DNA of 64,000 bases from Epiperipatus broadwayi. Lineage: Eukaryota; Onychophora; Udeonychophora; Euonychophora; Peripatidae. Below the pieces are notes generated by a model, which worked only from the letters and a program-made list of their open reading frames with translations, did not search any database and was not told the origin of the DNA. Positions 36,337 to 47,669 of this stretch are shown piece after piece (position 1 is the stretch's first letter; the number at the start of each line of letters is the position of its first letter). The translations under genes were made by a program, and so were the position numbers. The stretch is from contig JAQFVV010000181.1 of assembly GCA_028023455.1 (NCBI GenBank), positions 2,481,670-2,545,669 of the forward strand, in the 5' to 3' direction.

Positions 36337-38474
36337 TATAAGAATCCAGAGAAGTGAGCTTGCCGTAATCTGCACTGCAGGGCACCATCTAGACATTTGA
36401 ACCTAGAAAGTTTTATAAAGTAGGCAGATACGTAAGTCAAAAAAAAATTTTTTTTTTTTTAAACTTTGATTCCGGTCATTAGCCCAAGTCACAAGCTCAG
36501 TGGAATAGCAGAGATTAAATAATATAATCTAAGAGTATATAAAAAAAGAATAAAATAAGTAATTAGCATACAAACATTTATTTATGCACATATATATAAG
36601 ATTGAAAATTGTTTTAGTATCAGTTTACATTTTAACATTTAACATTATTTTTAACTTTACTTTAGATTTTAATTTACATTTTAATTTCTATTATATTATA
36701 AGTTTACATTTTAATTAAGTTCGCACAGATGGAATTATAAAAATTTGTTTTAATAATGTTGAGTATAGATCGGTTACATAGATTACAACGGTTAAAAACA
36801 TTTCAAAATAAACATAAACGATCAAAATATAAAATCATTGATACTGACAATTGCAGAGGGAAATTTATAAGTAACCCAATAGTATTCACCATAAGATACT
36901 TGCATTGTCACCAATAACTTAAAAGACATCCGAATAAATACATTTTAGATACTTACCGTAAGGTATCATTATTTATCGAATGTCTATATATTTTGATCAA
37001 ATATGAAAACCCAAGACATACTTAACCGATAACCAATCCATGCAAGCATCTATAAACAACTTAAATTTAATGCATTTTTATTTAGTGTTGAGTATGAATA
37101 GACTACATAGATTTGCATTTGAAAATAAAACATTCTATCCCTATTTAACCTTAGGCTAAAGGTTCGCAGCCAAAACTGGTGTCAATTTAACTGATATATC
37201 AATGCATTCCATGTAATATGAAATTCAGCAGCACCAAAAAGTTAAGAGGAGAAATTGCCTCTCGTCAAATAGGAATATTACATCTATCTGACAAGAAGAG
37301 CAATAAAAAAAAAACTCCATAGAAAGGAACTGCGTTCTCCATCTTATAATTCCTTCCATAGGCAAACGGGTGAGTGTGGCGTATGAAACGATTCTGCCCA
37401 TAGCAAATCTGATATTACATCTACTAATCACATCAATATATCCCATCCATTGACCCAATTCAACTATGACACAAATAAGCTAAGATTACCCTCCCCTAAT
37501 ATAACTTTACAAATCTATACAGCCATTCACGCCCGACTTAAGTTTAACATTTATATAATTAATGTAACGAAAAACAAAAATCATGATAAAACTTAAAGAA
37601 CAAAAAATAAATAAATAAATTGAAATGATTTTACAAAAGAAACACATCAAATAAAATTATAACTAATTAATAAATATTTTAGTTTGGTCAGATAGGATTC
37701 TATTGCAGTATTTACCAAAAAGTTTTAAAATTTAGAGTTCTTATTGTTCAAATGAATATAAAGTTCTTACGATTTTTTAAAACGTCCAATTTTATCTGTT
37801 GCTTGCCATGAACGTGAATTCCCATGCCATCCTAAAATTGGTATTCTGTTGGCCGATTTATTTATCCATCGGAGGTTTTTGCTGTAACTGGTTCTCAATG
37901 TAGAAAACAATAGTTCATTTCTCCTTCTTTCTTAGTAGAACTGAAGGGATTGAAGAGTGTGTCTTTTCAATCCCTTCTCCTTCACCTCCGCACTAACACA
38001 TATCTGTCACATCTCTCAATAATAATCAATCAATAATTTTCAAACTTGTCCTTTTATATTAATTTTGTGGATTGAATTGACATTACGTCATCGATGTGAT
38101 GGTCCTTTCGCTGAGGTCCGATTCCATTGTTTTTCTCTCCTTTCTGACCGCTGTTTATACATATAAATGCCCAAGGCTAGTTTACTAATTAAAATAATCA
38201 TTTCCATTTTCTGATTACTTAATGTGTTTTCCAAAATTAAAGATATATTTTTATCTCTAAATCCTTTTAAGATTTAGTTTTAAAATACTTTTTCTTTAAT
38301 AAAGTTTTATTTTAATAATTTTTCATCTGCGCGATTTTATATATATATACGAGTTTAAGATTTTCAATTTTTATGTCTAACAAAAAAAAAAAAGAAGTTT
38401 TTAAATGCGAACTTTTTATTTTAACTTTATGTTTAATAATAAAAAACAATGTAACGACATCTGTGCTCGTTACA
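36337..38474 (-). repeat. LTR-like direct repeat, right copy
   Basis: Collinear with the left copy; ends in the same 25-bp hairpin at 38450-38474. The first differences appear at once (AGAATCCAGA versus CGATCCGGA), and a short segment (CCACTGCCAG) of the left copy is missing near 36560. Confidence 0.75.
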
Positions 38475-38599
38475 ATATATTATTTTTTATATTATATTTC
38501 TTCATTATATTGCTACCAAAATATTCAACATTACATTTATTACTATGACTTTATGGATATCTATTTCAAGAAGCTGTTTTAATTGCAGCTACCTTAAAT

Positions 38600-39000
38600 T
38601 TATTTAAGTTTTCTGATAAACTCTGAAATTTGCTTCTTACTTTTGGCAACTAGCAGGAGATCATTAAAATAAGAACTGGCTTCAGGTATCATAGTGAAAA
38701 TTAATCAATCCTTTACAGGAATATATCTTGAAGCATCTATGATAATCTATTAACTTTACGAAGCTCTTTGTGTGTAGTGATTTTTAATTTTATGTGTCCA
38801 GTTAATATAGAGAATATCTATTTTAATTTTGGATGGGAATACTTATCAGTGGTAATTCTTTATTTAAAGTGGATTGATAATCCCCATAAAAGCATGCCTA
38901 TTCCTTTTTTAATAATTAATACTGTTGACGTAGTCCATTTGGAAGTAAACATCACTTCAAGCACTCTATTATCATATAGCTTGTTCATTTCTTTATATCG
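38600..39000 (-). pseudogene. Decayed Gypsy (Ty3-type) reverse transcriptase
   Basis: Minus-strand reading in shifting frames: FTSKWTTSTVLIIKK, then YGDYQSTLNKELPL, then TTDKYSHPKLK-stop-IFSILTG, then KELRKVNRLS, and at 38690-38620 SYFNDLLLVAKSKKQISEFI. These follow the order of the Gypsy RT blocks (GDY..LN, TD.YP.P, F..L.G, YxDD). The YxDD motif reads YFND. Stops and frame changes show it is dead. It lies just outside the LTR-like pair and in the same sense as its proposed orientation, so a common origin is possible but unproven. Confidence 0.75.
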
Positions 39001-39070
39001 TTTAACTCTCAAAACAAAAATTACTAGTCAGAGTACTTTATTTCTTTGTTTATACATAAATGGATGAGAT

Positions 39071-39566
39071 GTACTTATATGTTAGTCTATTTCCATCATC
39101 AAACATTAAATAACAAATGTCTTTAGAAATATATTTTTTAAAAATCTAATCTGGATCTTTAGATTCTCAAATACTTAATTTTAAGGAAACTGTTCTGTCC
39201 ATTGCTCAAATGGATAGAGTGTTTCTTTAAAATTCAATAATAAAGAATGTAAAGGTTCAGGTTCGATTCTCATGTTAGTATTATCACTGGCCAGGCCAGC
39301 AAGATTGCTCAGTTGGATAGAATATTTTTTTCAATTCAATTTTCAAGAATGTAAATATTCAGGTTCAATTATCATGCTAATACTCTCACTAGACAGACGA
39401 GCAACATCTGTAGAAGGGAAAAGGATAATACAACTAGAAACATTGTGTCGATACTAACCTGTGTGTTGTTATTAACAATTGGAAAATTAAAAAGTTTTAC
39501 AAAAACATTTCTAAAGACGTTCATAACTTAATATTAGATGATGGAAATAGTCCAACATAAGTACAA
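39071..39566. mobile_element. Foldback element with two internal tRNA-like copies
   Basis: Arms 39071-39130 and 39507-39565 are imperfect reverse complements (GTACTTATATGTTAGTCTAT versus ATAGTCCAACATAAGTAC; CATTTCTAAAGACG). Between them are two tandem tRNA-like sequences about 100 bp apart. No hammerhead core was found. Confidence 0.6.
39200..39378 (+). repeat. Two tandem tRNA-derived sequences
   Basis: Copy one: GCTCAAATGGATAGAGTG then GGTTCGATTCTCATG. Copy two: GCTCAGTTGGATAGAATA then GGTTCAATTATCATG. These match A- and B-box spacing of a tRNA gene whose D-arm reads GCTCAGTTGGATAGAG, but the anticodon region is an A/T stretch with no plausible cloverleaf, so they are pseudogenes or SINE heads. 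Confidence 0.65.
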
Positions 39567-39579
39567 CTAAAACGCCATC

Positions 39580-40330
39580 ATCAAAAACCTTCAGGCAAAT
39601 ACAAATGGGTGAGTCTTGGAAAAATCTGAAACTTAGCTGAAAGACTTTAGTATATCCTTTTATAAAAATCTTTGCAAGGAAATCAAGTCGTGCATCAAGT
39701 GACTTAATTTAATAAGCTTGTACTACAAATGTTATATAATGAACATGCTAATATTCGTAAAAGCTTTTTAAAAGCTATTCGCATGCTCAATATATAACAT
39801 TTATTAAAAAAAAATGATGTCAGTGGAGACTGGATTCATACTGATTACTGAATGTCATAAAAATTTGTACCAACCATAGCCTATTATAATTTAATATTTT
39901 TCATATGATAGTAAAGGCAACAATATGTGATTAGAGCCTTTCAGAATTTTGATATATGCCTCCCATTAGTATAATTTAATTTTCCCTGGCATTCATGTAG
40001 TTGTCTGGAGATCTAATTTCTGAATTGTATTTATTTATCAATAGTTTTTGATTGAACTGTTGACAATCCATTCTGCCATGAAAGTATCGTTAATGATGAT
40101 TTGCGTGTTAGAACTTTCAATTTTCTCTTTAACAGTTTTATATTTAACTATTTTCTAAATAATTTGTAGATTTGATTTTTTTATAACATGGGCCATTCAC
40201 TTTCTTCTTTTTGATAGACAGTTTTAATGTACCGAATAGAATAGTAGTAAGAATAAATCATAGTTAGAAGAAAAAACTGAATGGCTATATGAATTTTGTA
40301 GCAATAATACGTTTTTTTTTATTTGATGAC
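39580..40330. other. No recognisable gene
   Basis: Minus-strand fragments such as AYIKILKGSN vaguely recall copia-type RT-RNase H junctions, but not enough to call. Confidence 0.4.
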
Positions 40331-40336
40331 TTGCAT

Positions 40337-40383
40337 AAAGTCAAAGGTCAAGTTTTAGATTCTAACACTTGACCTTTGACTTT
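40337..40383. repeat. Perfect 17-bp inverted repeat (hairpin)
   Basis: AAAGTCAAAGGTCAAGT and its exact complement are separated by 13 bases. It contains TCAAAGGTCA / TGACCTTTGA, a sequence known as a nuclear-receptor half-site, probably coincidental. Confidence 0.85.
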
Positions 40384-40389
40384 GTTTCT

Positions 40390-41400
40390 AGTAAGCCATT
40401 TTTATTTCTGATTTTATGTTTAGCAAACACAAAGTCTGGTTAGCTGTTTCTTTCTCTGATATGCTATAAGATATCCAATTGTAATGAGGTACTCAAATGA
40501 CTTTTAATTTATGGTCACGGCCAAAACTGTTCTTTCAAACTCAGACATAATTTATTATTTTTATCACCATTTAAAATGAATGTATAGCTTAACATTATAA
40601 TAAGAAATTTATGATTAAAATATGTATTTATCAGTAGCCTTATCAAAATTTCTCTCAAAGGATCGAGGTATCAGTGTTTATGATCACCGAACATATATTT
40701 TACATCACCGCACACTCGTTAGCATATCTAATATCTAATTTTAATACCTTGTTCAGATATGCTAGCCGGATTCTCAGGCAGCCTGGATTATTTTAGCTCT
40801 AGTCATTATATTTTAAGCATTTATTGAACTTAGAAATTTTAACACAATCATTTAGTGTAGTAGGATGCAAAACCACAAGCCGTGGACAATACAAGATTCC
40901 GGGCCTCTGTGAATGTCATTTGAATATATTTTTTATATAGTTCTAATTGTTCTTTATCTTTTGTGTGCACATTAATATTCAAGTTACTACAATGTATAGT
41001 AGCCACAGATTCACTACTGAAATGCATTGCTCTCTCTATTTGTTATAATTATAGCAAAGTGAGTTTCTTTAAAAAAAATATTTATATTTTATAGTCACAA
41101 AATGTAAAGTGATTTTAGGATAATTATTTTTTTTATTACAAATAGATGATTTGTTTGTACAGCAAACTGATGGCTGTTTATTTTCTTCTTTGCTGAATCT
41201 CTAAAACGTGTTTACCAAATGAGAGCGTTTATTTAGTCAGACTAACTTCGTAAGATAGATTGGACGAGTTCCCTATAGTTATTATAAAATAAATGTATAC
41301 CTCATGCAAAACTATAGAAAACAAATCAAATGTTTATTTAAATATTCAATGGAATTTGACTGCTTTAAAAAAGTTTGTAATGAAAAGAGCGAGGCTTTAA
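40390..41400. other. AT-rich DNA without recognisable gene
   Basis: No features recognised. Confidence 0.5.
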
Positions 41401-41414
41401 AATGTGCCTATTAC

Positions 41415-41618
<204 letters not shown>

Positions 41619-41620
<2 letters not shown>

Positions 41621-42150
41621 TTCTTCTTCTTCTTCTTCTTCTTCTTCTTCTTCTTCTTCTTCTTCTTCTTCTTCTTCTTCTTCTTCTTCTTCTTCTTCTT
41701 CTTCTTCTTCTTCTTCTTCTTCTTCTTCTTCTTCTTCTTCTTCTTCTTCTTCTTCTTCTTCTTCTTCTTCTTCTTCTTCTTCTTCTTCTTCTTCTTCTTC
41801 TTCTTCTTCTTCTTCTTCTTCTTCTTCTTCTTCTTCTTCTTCTTCTTCTTCTTCTTCTTCTTCTTCTTCTTCTTCTTCTTCTTCTTCTTCTTCTTCTTCT
41901 TCTTCTTCTTCTTCTTCTTCTTCTTCTTCTTCTTCTTCTTCTTCTTCTTCTTCTTCTTCTTCTTCTTCTTCTTCTTCTTCTTCTTCTTCTTCTTCTTCTT
42001 CTTCTTCTTCTTCTTCTTCTTCTTCTTCTTCTTCTTCTTCTTCTTCTTCTTCTTCTTCTTCTTCTTCTTCTTCTTCTTCTTCTTCTTCTTCTTCTTCTTC
42101 TTCTTCTTCTTCTTCTTCTTCTTCTTCTTCTTCTTCTTCTTCTTCTTCTT
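41619..42150 (+). repeat. (TTC)n microsatellite, ~532 bp, uninterrupted
   Basis: About 177 perfect TTC (GAA on the other strand) units. Trinucleotide periodicity without stop codons produces long homopolymer frames (Leu, Phe, Ser, Lys, Arg, Glu), none of which should be taken as protein. A mirror-symmetric homopurine tract of this size can form triplex DNA. Confidence 0.98.
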
Positions 42151-44580
42151 GTTGGTGACTTGAACATTGATATTTCTGGTGAAATTTCTGTTGCTGCTCA
42201 ACATTATTTAAATATGCTGTCACTTTTTGGATTTATTCAATGTTTATTTCATCCTACACGTGTTACATCTTCATCGTCTTCACTTATTGATCACGTCTTT
42301 GCTAGATGTCCTGAAAATATTCTTGTGAAAACATCTTTTTTGGATTGGTGTCTTACAGATCACAGAGGAATTGTTGTTACTTTTAAAAAGAATTTTTCTC
42401 ATAGTAAAAAGTGTTTTAAACTTTTATCTCATGATCGTTTGAAATCCTTAATTACTAAATATGATTGGAATTTAATCTTTGAGTTGAATGATGTAAATTG
42501 TGCATTTTCATTCTTTGTTGACAAGATGAAGGAGTTTATAGATTATTGTTCTTTTATAAAATATATAAAGAAGAAAGATCTGAAGAGACATGATTGGATT
42601 ACAAATGAGTTAATATCAAAAGTTAACAGTAAGAATAAATTGTACAAGCTTTTCAAAAGGTTTCCTGCTAATGAAGATTTAAAAATTCAGCTAAAGGTTC
42701 TTGATAAAGAAATAAAGAAAGATATAGTCAAAGCTAAATTGATTTTCTATTCTACTCAAATTGATTCTTTAAAATCAACTAAATTAAGCAACTTTTGGAC
42801 TGTTGTTAAAAAATTTATTTTTAAAGAAGGATTTTTACAAATTTTTAGACTAAAGATTAATGAAATATCTATTGATGTTTTAAATAATTCAAAACTAATA
42901 GCTGATCATTTCAATCAATATTTTGTACACAGTGTGGAATTGTTAATGAATAGTTTTGACAATAATTGCAGTTCTCATGTTTTTCAATATAAGAAATCTA
43001 TCCTGAATTCTTTTGTTTTTAAAGAGATTGAAGATTGTGAAATTTTAGATTCTCTTTATAAAATGAGACATAAAAAATGTATTGGTTTGGATTGTATTTC
43101 TGTAAAAATATTAATTGAAAATGTTTCCATTCTTTTACCAATTTTATCTTTTTTATTTAATTCTTCTATTGATTCAGGTATATTTCCAGATTATTTAAAA
43201 TCTGCTGTTGTTACACCTATTTTTAAGAGTGGAGATAGGGAATGTTTGGAAAACTATAGGCCAATTTCTATTTTATCAATATTGTCTCAAATTTTGGAAA
43301 TGTGTGTAAAAAACAGAATTGTTTTGTTTTTTCAAAAATATAATTTATTTTCAAACAATCAATTTGGGTTTTTGCCAGGAAGATCTACAGAACTGGCTTT
43401 ATCTGAACATGTTTCAGTCATCACTGAATCTTTAGAAAAAGGTTACAAAACTATAGGCATTTATTTAGATTTGCGGAAAGCATTTGACTGTGTTCCACAT
43501 GATATATTAATAATTAAGTTACACCATTGTGGCATAAGGAGTGCTATGCTTGAATGGTTTAAATCTTATTTAAGTAATAGAAGCCAATTTGTGAAAATTA
43601 ATAATTTTTTGAGTGATTCTGAAATAATTAGATATGGAGTTCCTCGAGGTTCAGTCCTGGGACCATTGTTATTTACTGTTTATATTAATGATCTGCTTGA
43701 TCTTTCTCTTCATTCTAACATTTTTTGTTTTGCAGATGATACTGCTTTGGTTACTTCAGCAGTTTCATATAGTTTACTTGAGAAACTTGTGAATGAAGAT
43801 TTATTTAAAATTACACAATGGATGAACAGTAATAGATTACTGCTAAATATTAATAAATGTAATTACATAATGTATTCTCTTAAAAATACTCCAGCAAAAG
43901 ACTTGTTAATTCAATTGCCTTATGTTAATAAAACGTCTTGTCAGAAAATTACCAGGACTTCAACAATTTCTTACCTTGGCTTGGTTTTGGATGAGTATTT
44001 ACATTGGGATAAACATATTCTTTGGCTTCAAGTAAAATTAAGAAAACTTAATTTTCTTTTTTATAGATTAAGAGATTGTTTGAATAAATCTGTCCTATTA
44101 AGTATATATAAACAAATTTTCTTAAGCAGACTTTCTTATGGTATAACATTATGGGGTGGCACTGCAGCATATTTTTTGAAGTCATTGCAAACACTACAAA
44201 ATTTTACGTTAAGAATTATTTTGTTTAAACCTTTGGATTTGCCAAGACTTGAATTATTTAAGTGTGCTGGAGTTTTAACTATTCATCAATTATTTTTAGT
44301 GAATATTTTGTGTTATTATATTAAATACAAAAAAATGAATAAATATAATTCTTCATCAATAATGGTGACTAGATCAAGTGATTTTGATTTATTATTTGAA
44401 CCAGTGTACTTTAAAACTCATTGCAGATATCAGAAATGTTATCTTGGTCCAAGATTTTATAATATTTTTATAAGAAACATTGGATTTAATGTTAATGACT
44501 TATCAAGAAAAACTTTGAGAAAATTAATTATGAACTGGATTGTAATTGATGATAATCAAAAACTTTTTATTTCTATTTAA
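42151..44580 (+). CDS. LINE endonuclease (C-terminal part) and reverse transcriptase, uninterrupted frame
   Basis: About 810 codons of genuine coding sequence in frame with the upstream repeat; there is no credible own start codon because the 5' end is lost. It begins VGDLNIDISGE (the GDFN-type endonuclease block), followed by SLIDHVFARCP and LTDHRGIVVTF (the SDH block). RT motifs in order: NYRPISILSILSQILE, NNQFGFLPGRST, IGIYLDLRKAFDCVPHD (motif A), YGVPRGSVLGPLLFTVYIN (motif B), IFCFADDTALV (motif C), SYLGLVLDEYLHW. The C-terminus (SRLSYGITLWGG, then FYNIFIRNIGF) is the usual LINE tail region. There are no stops or frameshifts over 2.4 kb, in contrast to other elements in the window, so insertion is recent. 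The homopolymer N-terminus that opens from 41404 is a repeat artefact. Confidence 0.9.
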   Translation, partial: VGDLNIDISGEISVAAQHYLNMLSLFGFIQCLFHPTRVTSSSSSLIDHVFARCPENILVKTSFLDWCLTDHRGIVVTFKKNFSHSKKCFKLLSHDRLKSLITKYDWNLIFELNDVNCAFSFFVDKMKEFIDYCSFIKYIKKKDLKRHDWITNELISKVNSKNKLYKLFKRFPANEDLKIQLKVLDKEIKKDIVKAKLIFYSTQIDSLKSTKLSNFWTVVKKFIFKEGFLQIFRLKINEISIDVLNNSKLIADHFNQYFVHSVELLMNSFDNNCSSHVFQYKKSILNSFVFKEIEDCEILDSLYKMRHKKCIGLDCISVKILIENVSILLPILSFLFNSSIDSGIFPDYLKSAVVTPIFKSGDRECLENYRPISILSILSQILEMCVKNRIVLFFQKYNLFSNNQFGFLPGRSTELALSEHVSVITESLEKGYKTIGIYLDLRKAFDCVPHDILIIKLHHCGIRSAMLEWFKSYLSNRSQFVKINNFLSDSEIIRYGVPRGSVLGPLLFTVYINDLLDLSLHSNIFCFADDTALVTSAVSYSLLEKLVNEDLFKITQWMNSNRLLLNINKCNYIMYSLKNTPAKDLLIQLPYVNKTSCQKITRTSTISYLGLVLDEYLHWDKHILWLQVKLRKLNFLFYRLRDCLNKSVLLSIYKQIFLSRLSYGITLWGGTAAYFLKSLQTLQNFTLRIILFKPLDLPRLELFKCAGVLTIHQLFLVNILCYYIKYKKMNKYNSSSIMVTRSSDFDLLFEPVYFKTHCRYQKCYLGPRFYNIFIRNIGFNVNDLSRKTLRKLIMNWIVIDDNQKLFISI

Positions 44581-44697
44581 TTATTTTATTGTATATTAAT
44601 GTTTTTTATTTTATTGCACATGTATTTTTGTTAGGCTCCATGCGTGATTTATTTATCATAAGGAGATTATATGTTTAATAAATTAAATTAAATTAAA
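42151..44697 (+). mobile_element. 5'-truncated CR1/Jockey-like LINE with (ATT)n tail
   Basis: Starts inside the endonuclease domain directly at the edge of the TTC array, runs through an intact RT frame to a stop at 44578-44580, then a short 3' UTR ending AATAAATTAAATTAAATTAA and a long (ATT)n array. No RNase H domain is visible. Clade assignment is from RT motif style only. Confidence 0.85.
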
Positions 44698-45640
<943 letters not shown>

Positions 45641-45644
45641 TTTT

Positions 45645-45765
45645 ATTGGGGTTTGAACTCATACTTTCACACAACCCTCAACTATCCATGCTATCTCATA
45701 TTGCTGACACACATGTTGATTATTGTGAACGTTTGAGTTCAAACCCTCTATATTATACATTGGAG
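45645..45765. repeat. Family H end fragments in inverted arrangement
   Basis: GGGTTTGAACTCA...CATGCTATCTCATATTGC and, facing it, GTTTGAGTTCAAACCCTC. It is a miniature palindrome made of the B-box-like ends of family H. The hammerhead part is absent. Confidence 0.6.
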
Positions 45766-45769
45766 TGCC

Positions 45770-46566
45770 TGTACTGTAGAAAAAATTCATACATTAAAAT
45801 ATTTTATTGGATAATCAATCAAAAAAAGTGATAATGTTATGTGCGTAGTTGTCTCCTACTGAACCTAAGCAATTAATCATTATTGCAAGTTTAAATAATT
45901 TTTATAAGAATTTTTAAATCTGAATAGGAGATCTGATATTCTGTTGTGCAATTTGTTGATTGAGCAAAGAAAAAACGCTTCAACAATTTTATAAATTCAG
46001 AAAAGAAGAGTAATTCTTCTCATAAATAAAAAATAATATTGTTTCCAAACTGAATAATAATAAATGACTTAGTGATATTGCATTTCTTAGACTATTATCC
46101 ATTTCAATGTTATTAATTCCAAACCTCAGATAGAATATTAGTTAATTAATAAGTTTTATATTCATGTCAAATATTTTTTTTTAGTTTAGAAAAATCAACT
46201 TCTGTTTTGCCATATTAGTCATTAATAGAGCCTGACTATATTAGTTATGCTGATGAATTAAAAGATTTGAAAAGAAACAGAATTGAGATATTCCAATTTT
46301 AATATTTTGCATATCCATTTAATACTTATGTTGAAAAAGTAGCATAGAGTTAACTACAAAGGGGAATAAACAACTATTGAATAATGAATTTCTTCAGCAA
46401 AAATTTCAAAATGCATCTATATCGTAGTTTTAAAGCAAATCTTCCTGAATGATCCTATCCAAGTAGGATATACTTAATGTGAACACTTTTTTTCTAGAAT
46501 TGAAAACCATAAAGTCAAAAATAGTATCAATATTGACAAATAAGCATCTTGAAGATAATTTACAAG
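45770..46566. other. AT-rich DNA without recognisable gene
   Basis: No features recognised. Confidence 0.5.
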
Positions 46567-46672
46567 TTTCAACATTTCAAAACTCTCCATACAGTATTGC
46601 CACCTGTGCTAAACAGAGTAATCAATGGATGCCAGAAGGCTTGTGCATAAAATCCCTATCTAATGCCTACTC

Positions 46673-46731
46673 ATCCAATATCCCCAGACTAGTTTCTGGC
46701 TTGTGGCCTTCATCAGTGAGGAGCTTTGGAT
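46673..46731 (-). ncRNA. Hammerhead ribozyme, family A (canonical)
   Basis: Minus strand: AUCCAA-AGC-UCCUCA, CUGAUGA, stem II GGC-CACAA-GCC, GAAA, AC-UA-GU, GUC, UGGGGA-UA-UUGGAU. The G-C pair in stem II here is A-U in the 25251-25309 copy, a compensatory change. All core positions intact. Confidence 0.85.
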
Positions 46732-46816
46732 CTGAGTTTTGTAGTTCCAAGTAGAGATAAAAGGTGGTTGCTGGAGGGTTGCATTAGATCCTAAGATCTA
46801 GATGCAGTGCTCTCAG

Positions 46817-46875
46817 ATCCAAAGCTCCTCACTGACGAAGGCCACAAGCCAGAAACTAGTCTGGGGATATTGGAT
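46817..46875 (+). ncRNA. Hammerhead ribozyme, family A (complete core)
   Basis: As the opposite-strand copy but with CUGACGA (position N7). Predicted cleavage lies between 46861 and 46862. It faces its partner head to head, so a read-through transcript would contain both the ribozyme and its complement. Confidence 0.85.
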
Positions 46876-47043
46876 GAGTAGGCATTAGATAGGGATTTTA
46901 TGCACAAGCCTTCTGGCATCCATTGATTACTCTGTTTAGCACAGGTGGCAATACTGTATGGAGAGTTTTGCTCTGTTTATCAACAATTAATGTGCTAGTA
47001 TAGGAGATGTGATCATGTGATGCTTAATGTTTTCAACATTTCA

Positions 47044-47430
47044 CATATCAATAAATATTGAAAAACTTTAAGAAATGTTCAACCTAAGTTTCTTCCTAAA
47101 ATTTGTAGGCACTTTTCCTCCATTTTTATTACATAAAACTTTGTTTTGATATACTTTTATATAAATGTGATAATTATAAAACTTTCTTTTAGTAGTTCAT
47201 CCTCACTAACAATAACAATATATCATGTCTTACTACTTGAAAAAGTCAAGGGCATTTGGTTAAAAACTTGACATTTGTACTATTAAGATTGCATTTTATA
47301 CACAATTAATGAAGCTGTACATAACAATTGATAAACTAAATGCTTTTGGGAATTCTACGTTCCCATATTCATAACTCTTTTCACTAGTAGTTAGTGAATA
47401 CCACAGTAATGTATGCAAATTTATTCAATA
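47044..47430. other. AT-rich DNA without recognisable gene
   Basis: No features recognised. Confidence 0.5.
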
Positions 47431-47434
47431 ATAT

Positions 47435-47642
47435 TTAAACGGCCCACTTTTTAGAAATAGTAAAGCAGGCGTCTCTTCGGTTGATGGCTTTGGGATCATC
47501 TGTGATAAAACAAGCCTCCTTCACTTTGCATTTCACGTTGAGCTCTCTGCACATTATCTCGGCTGAAGCCGGTTGGAAGGTGAGGCCAGCGACGTTTTCG
47601 TGCTCTACAAATATTGAGCTGCCTTGGGCCTTAATTCGCGTT
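47435..47642 (-). CDS. Candidate exon of an unidentified protein
   Basis: A minus-strand open segment much richer in G+C and codon-like than its surroundings. It reads IKAQGSSIFVEHENVAGL, then CRELNVKCKVKEACFITDD and DACFTISKKWAV before a stop, with four cysteines spaced like a small disulfide-containing domain. A potential splice acceptor (AATAATAG) precedes it at about 47643, and the TAA at its end may make it a terminal exon. I do not recognise the family. No neighbouring exon is visible within the window, so a processed fragment or a chance open frame cannot be excluded. Confidence 0.45.
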
Positions 47643-47669
47643 CTATTATTAATCAGCATCAAACACAAT

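Larger units (their letters stand above)
33460..38474 (-). mobile_element. Internally deleted LTR-type element (two ~2.14-kb direct repeats)
   Basis: The repeats at 33460-35601 and 36337-38474 are collinear over their full length with scattered substitutions and a few small indels. They enclose only 735 bp. Repeat ends are near-inverted (TATAACGA at the left, TCGTTACA at the right). On the minus strand a tRNA-primer-like site follows the right repeat. No gag or pol is present between the repeats. A LARD/TRIM-like non-autonomous LTR element is the best explanation. A plain segmental duplication is the alternative. Confidence 0.65.
46580..47030. mobile_element. Palindromic hammerhead-family A element with perfect 13-bp target duplication
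   Basis: 451 bp flanked by identical TTTCAACATTTCA at 46567-46579 and 47031-47043. The minus-sense half (AACTCTCCATACAG to CAGTGAGGAGCTTTGGATC) meets the plus-sense half near 46735. Both halves carry complete hammerheads. The right end is GATCATGTGATGCTTAATG. The smallest complete copy and the cleanest to define ends. Confidence 0.9.

Noticed and set aside
39890-40100. Copia-like RNase H or RT relic on the minus strand
   Set aside because: Only scattered words (AYIKILKGSN, IIGYGWYKF) resemble the family, and no catalytic motif is readable.
40337-40383. Nuclear-receptor response element
   Set aside because: AGGTCA half-sites occur within a perfect hairpin with no nearby gene; chance or structural origin is more likely.
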